From: Bog-756 sp963727075
GTDB taxonomy: Bacteria > Actinomycetota > Acidimicrobiia > Acidimicrobiales > RAAP-2
Length of the DNA: 64,000 nucleotides
NCBI GenBank assembly: GCA_963727075.1
Contig: CAVSET010000006.1
Span: 992,001-1,056,000 of the forward strand
Reading direction: 5' to 3'
The notes under the pieces are model-generated. The model made no database searches, had not been told where the DNA came from, and saw only the letters and a program-made list of their open reading frames with translations. Numbering within the stretch: position 1 is the first letter of the stretch; each line of letters opens with the position of its first letter. This document shows positions 61,299 to 64,000 of the stretch, in pieces. The translations under genes and the position numbers were made by a program.

Positions 61299-64000
61299 GA
61301 CGATGATGCGCTGTGGATGCGATAGGTGCCGGCGCCGACCTCCAAGCGGGCGGAGCCGTCGGCCACCCCGAGGACACGGATCCCCCGCACCTGGTCGAGC
61401 GCCTGCCCTCCCTCGCTGATATCGCTCAGGCGGTTGGCCGGCACCGTCGTCATGGCCACCGTGTTGGCCGGCACACCCACCGTGAGGGAGAAGCCGTGAG
61501 CACCCGGCTGCAACCGGCTCCACGCCACCGAGATGACGCCGCGCGGCGTCGGCACCGTGCCGTTGGCCATTGCCAGCCCACCGCTCGGCGGGGACACCTC
61601 GAAGAGGGCGAACCCGGGTTCGAGGGGCCTCACGCCGAGCAGCGAGCGCTGGATCTCGAGCGTCACCGGGGAGCCCCAGCCGTGGGACATGCTGTCGCCC
61701 GCGATGTCGGAGGGTTGCCACACCTCCCACGTGAACGTGCCGCCGCGGGCGAGGATGTTGGCCCACCCGTCGCCCTGGGCATCCAGCAGTCGAGCCACCA
61801 GGTCACCATGGAGGCCGGCTAGGTCCATGGTGCGCAGGACCTCCGCCGCCGTCTGCGGCGGAGTCTGCATGCCGAGGCTTGTCACGTACTTGGCCACCGC
61901 ACTGACCCGACTGGCTGGCGCCACCTCGTAGCTGACCGCGCAGGCATTGGCCGTCTGGGACGTCGTCGGGATGGGGCTCCCGTCTTGGGCCAGGCCGTCG
62001 ATGTAGATCCCGTCGGCCCGCGTGAGGCGCCGGTTGACGGCCGCGGTCAGCACCCGCTGCCGACGCCGTTGACGGCTGACCTCCTCGTCCGGTCGACCCA
62101 GAGCCTCGGCAACGTCGGCGGTCCGGCGGAACACGTTGACACCCAGGACGTTCAGCCGGGTGACCACGGGATAGGGGTAGTAGACGTTGGTGGCGGGTAG
62201 CGCCGTCACCAGGCCACTGAGCTTGGAGACCGAGCGTTGGACGTAGTCCGAGATGCGGACCAGCACCCCGTAGACAGAGGAGAGAAGCGCCCGGTCGCCG
62301 GTGTTCATCCAGTACTGCCACACCCATTCCGGGTAGATCTCCGTCGACTCGTTGATGTCGAGCGCGCCCAACCCCGTCGGGTAGATCTTGTTGACGGCGC
62401 CGTTCGGCCAGTACCGGGCTTGGGACTGGGCGAACTCGAGCAACGACTTGCGGGTGAGGTTCTGCTCTCCGAACGCGGCCATGGCGGTGCGCGACTCGTT
62501 GAATCCGTCGAACAGCCAGGGACCCTTCTCCCGGGTCGGGGTGTCGAGGAATTGCTCCTGCGCAGTGAACAGGGCCGAGTGCGCCCCGAGGTCGAACACC
62601 GAGTCGACCCCGGGCTGGTCGGAGGAGAACGAGGCGGGCGCTACCGGAGGCGGGGCGGTGTGCCGGATGCGGGCCACGATGTCCGCCGGAGTGAGGGTCT
62701 CGCCCGGGTTGTCGATCTGGAAGTACCGGAAGCCGAGGTAGTCGAAGGGGTGGAACTCCTCCGGCCCGCCGCGCTGGACGTAGCTGTAGCTCATATTGGT
62801 GTGTTGCGTGCCGTGCGTGGTGGAGACCTGTCCCGGCACGCCTGTGAACGGCTGCCCCGCGACGGGCTCGTCGAGGAGGTATCCCGCTCGCATCGTCACG
62901 GTCCGGCCGGCCTGGCCCCGATGGAACGTCACCGTCGGCACCGCGGCGTACACCTTGCCGAAGTCGGCCACCAGCGCGCCCGACGACAGGGTGGTGAGCG
63001 ACACCGGCAACACCGGCTCTTCGACGATCCGGGTGCGTACCGGGACGAGGTGGGTCCAAGGTTGGGTCGGCGCCCGCCCGAGGACGGTCGCCGGCGACCA
63101 GGCCCGGTCGTCGAAACCGGGGAGCTGCCAGCCAACCGGTTCGGCCGGGCCGTCGATGTTCTCGGTGTAGTCGACGAGGTCGCCTTCGAGATCCCGCTGG
63201 GTCCCGGGAAGCCACGGCCCCTTGAGCACACGCCACCGTGCGTCGGTCACCAGCTTTTCCGCCCGGCCGTCGGCGTAGTGCACGTTGATCTGGGCGATGA
63301 CCCCGGGCTGACCGGCCGGGTGGCCCTTGGTGGGTCCCTGCCAGTTCGTGACCAATCCGACGGCGTTGGCCGCGCCCGGGCGCAGGAGCCCGGTCACATC
63401 CAGCGTCTCGTAGTACATCGAGTCCGGGTAGCTGTAGGCCTGACCCTTACCGGCACGGACCCCGTTCACGTACAACTCGTATTGCTGATCGCCCGAGACA
63501 AAGGCCCGGGCCCGGAGGACCGATCCGGGCCGCAGCCTCACCTCCGCCCGGGCGTACGTGTACTGGTCGGGCTCGGCTGTCTGGCTGGCCTGCCTCCCGA
63601 TCCACCAAGCCCGCCAGTCGTGGTTGCCGAGGCCGGTCTCGAAGGTGGACGGGGATGACTGCGGGCCAGGGGCGCCGTCGCCGTCCCACGTCTGCACCGT
63701 CCATCGGTAGGCGGAGTCCGGGACCAGCTCAGGGCCTCCGTAGGCCACGAAGGCCTGGTCGGAGGTTGCGACCTTCCCGCTGTCCCAGACGGTGGCGGCC
63801 GCCCCCGCGGCGGTGATCGGTCCGGACACCCGGATGCGGTAGGCACTCTGGCGCGCCCCCCGACGGGTGTCCCCCACCTGCCAGGCAAAGTAGACGTCAT
63901 CGGGGGCCAGCCCGATCGGAACGGCCAAGCCGTCGACGACGAGCGACAGCGGCGGCCCGGGCCCACGGCGGTCTCCCGCCTCGGCTCCACCGGCAGCACC
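61295..64000 (-). CDS. Alpha-L-rhamnosidase, GH78 (5' end outside window)
   Basis: Hydrolyses terminal alpha-L-rhamnose from plant glycosides, pectic sugars or flavonoids. The frame is open to the window edge. The visible start SLVVDGLAVPIGLAPDDVYF matches the usual VxGLxxPLG opening of GH78, so only a signal region is probably missing. Seen: DSGKVATSDQAFVAY, YRWTVQTWDGDG, RASVLR-type beta-sandwich FVSGDQQYELYVNGVRAGKG, DYLGFRYFQIDNPGE, and the catalytic (alpha/alpha)6 region FLDTPTREKGPWLFDGFNES, INESTEIYPEWVWQYW and MSHGWGSPVTLEIQRSLLGV. The C-terminal beta domain ends EVGAGTYRIHSASSS. Confidence 0.92.
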   Translation of the reverse strand, partial: GAAGGAEAGDRRGPGPPLSLVVDGLAVPIGLAPDDVYFAWQVGDTRRGARQSAYRIRVSGPITAAGAAATVWDSGKVATSDQAFVAYGGPELVPDSAYRWTVQTWDGDGAPGPQSSPSTFETGLGNHDWRAWWIGRQASQTAEPDQYTYARAEVRLRPGSVLRARAFVSGDQQYELYVNGVRAGKGQAYSYPDSMYYETLDVTGLLRPGAANAVGLVTNWQGPTKGHPAGQPGVIAQINVHYADGRAEKLVTDARWRVLKGPWLPGTQRDLEGDLVDYTENIDGPAEPVGWQLPGFDDRAWSPATVLGRAPTQPWTHLVPVRTRIVEEPVLPVSLTTLSSGALVADFGKVYAAVPTVTFHRGQAGRTVTMRAGYLLDEPVAGQPFTGVPGQVSTTHGTQHTNMSYSYVQRGGPEEFHPFDYLGFRYFQIDNPGETLTPADIVARIRHTAPPPVAPASFSSDQPGVDSVFDLGAHSALFTAQEQFLDTPTREKGPWLFDGFNESRTAMAAFGEQNLTRKSLLEFAQSQARYWPNGAVNKIYPTGLGALDINESTEIYPEWVWQYWMNTGDRALLSSVYGVLVRISDYVQRSVSKLSGLVTALPATNVYYPYPVVTRLNVLGVNVFRRTADVAEALGRPDEEVSRQRRRQRVLTAAVNRRLTRADGIYIDGLAQDGSPIPTTSQTANACAVSYEVAPASRVSAVAKYVTSLGMQTPPQTAAEVLRTMDLAGLHGDLVARLLDAQGDGWANILARGGTFTWEVWQPSDIAGDSMSHGWGSPVTLEIQRSLLGVRPLEPGFALFEVSPPSGGLAMANGTVPTPRGVISVAWSRLQPGAHGFSLTVGVPANTVAMTTVPANRLSDISEGGQALDQVRGIRVLGVADGSARLEVGAGTYRIHSASSS

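Noticed and set aside
62237..63658. 473-codon plus-strand frame opposite the GH78 gene
   Set aside because: It is antisense to a well-conserved rhamnosidase, has high Arg/Gly/Val content typical of GC-rich shadow frames, and has no start signals.

Overview
The window is a GC-rich, gene-dense stretch of bacterial chromosome. The content suggests Actinomycetota, probably Acidimicrobiia: PASTA kinase, mycothiol-type DinB protein, DUF2630, many SDR/FMO/LLM/acyl-CoA enzymes, and a secreted protein with GGYWLVASDGGVF-type repeats that I associate with that class. The class assignment is inference. No rRNA, CRISPR array or prophage is visible. Small RNAs are a tmRNA (ssrA), a tRNA-Gly(TCC) and a ZTP riboswitch.

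Layout. 1-1.9 kb: C-terminal part of a PASTA Ser/Thr kinase and a SnoaL-like protein. 1.9-4.2 kb: a mobile-element graveyard (broken IS110 transposase, a transposase HTH relic, degenerate repeats, a possible tRNA relic) abutting the 3' end of ssrA. 4.7-6.3 kb: a ZTP riboswitch followed by a long-form serine hydroxymethyltransferase gene. 6.7-16.2 kb: a broken lipoprotein hydrolase, DUF2630, acyl-CoA dehydrogenase, two SDRs, an HSL esterase and a HAPMO-type Baeyer-Villiger monooxygenase, then a secreted beta-repeat/NlpC-P60 protein. 16.2-32.4 kb: two GGDEF-EAL proteins, a DHA2 drug exporter, a Coq4-like protein, a sugar-type oxidoreductase/PLP-lyase/FGGY-kinase trio, a quinone oxidoreductase, a DinB-type isomerase, and a coupled ferritin-like/LLM-flavin pair. 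32.5-36.8 kb: copper genes (HMA chaperone, CopA with an extra C-terminal domain, PHM-like copper monooxygenase). 36.8-41.4 kb: RNA methyltransferase, nitroreductase, tRNA-Gly, blue-copper lipoprotein and two exported ferritin-like proteins. 41.5-47.4 kb: serine hydrolase, clpP, a divergent XRE regulator coupled to a ClpP-like protein lacking the whole catalytic triad, nagB, a hydrolase and a TauD-type dioxygenase. 47.5-64 kb: one long minus-strand block: GH78, a GH43/32-like lipoprotein, GH1, GH4, an HIBADH-type dehydrogenase, a LacD-type aldolase, an FGGY kinase, a LarA-type epimerase, an MFS permease and Liv-type ABC genes.

How the genes work together. The last block reads as a plant-glycoside utilisation system: extracellular glycosidases release sugars, transporters import them, and a dehydrogenase, epimerase, kinase and aldolase process them. 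The exact substrate cannot be read from sequence. The BVMO/esterase/SDR/acyl-CoA dehydrogenase group looks like ketone or alicyclic catabolism. Many otherwise well-conserved genes carry single-base frameshifts, several in short G or C runs. I read most of these as sequence errors rather than true decay, and flag each one.
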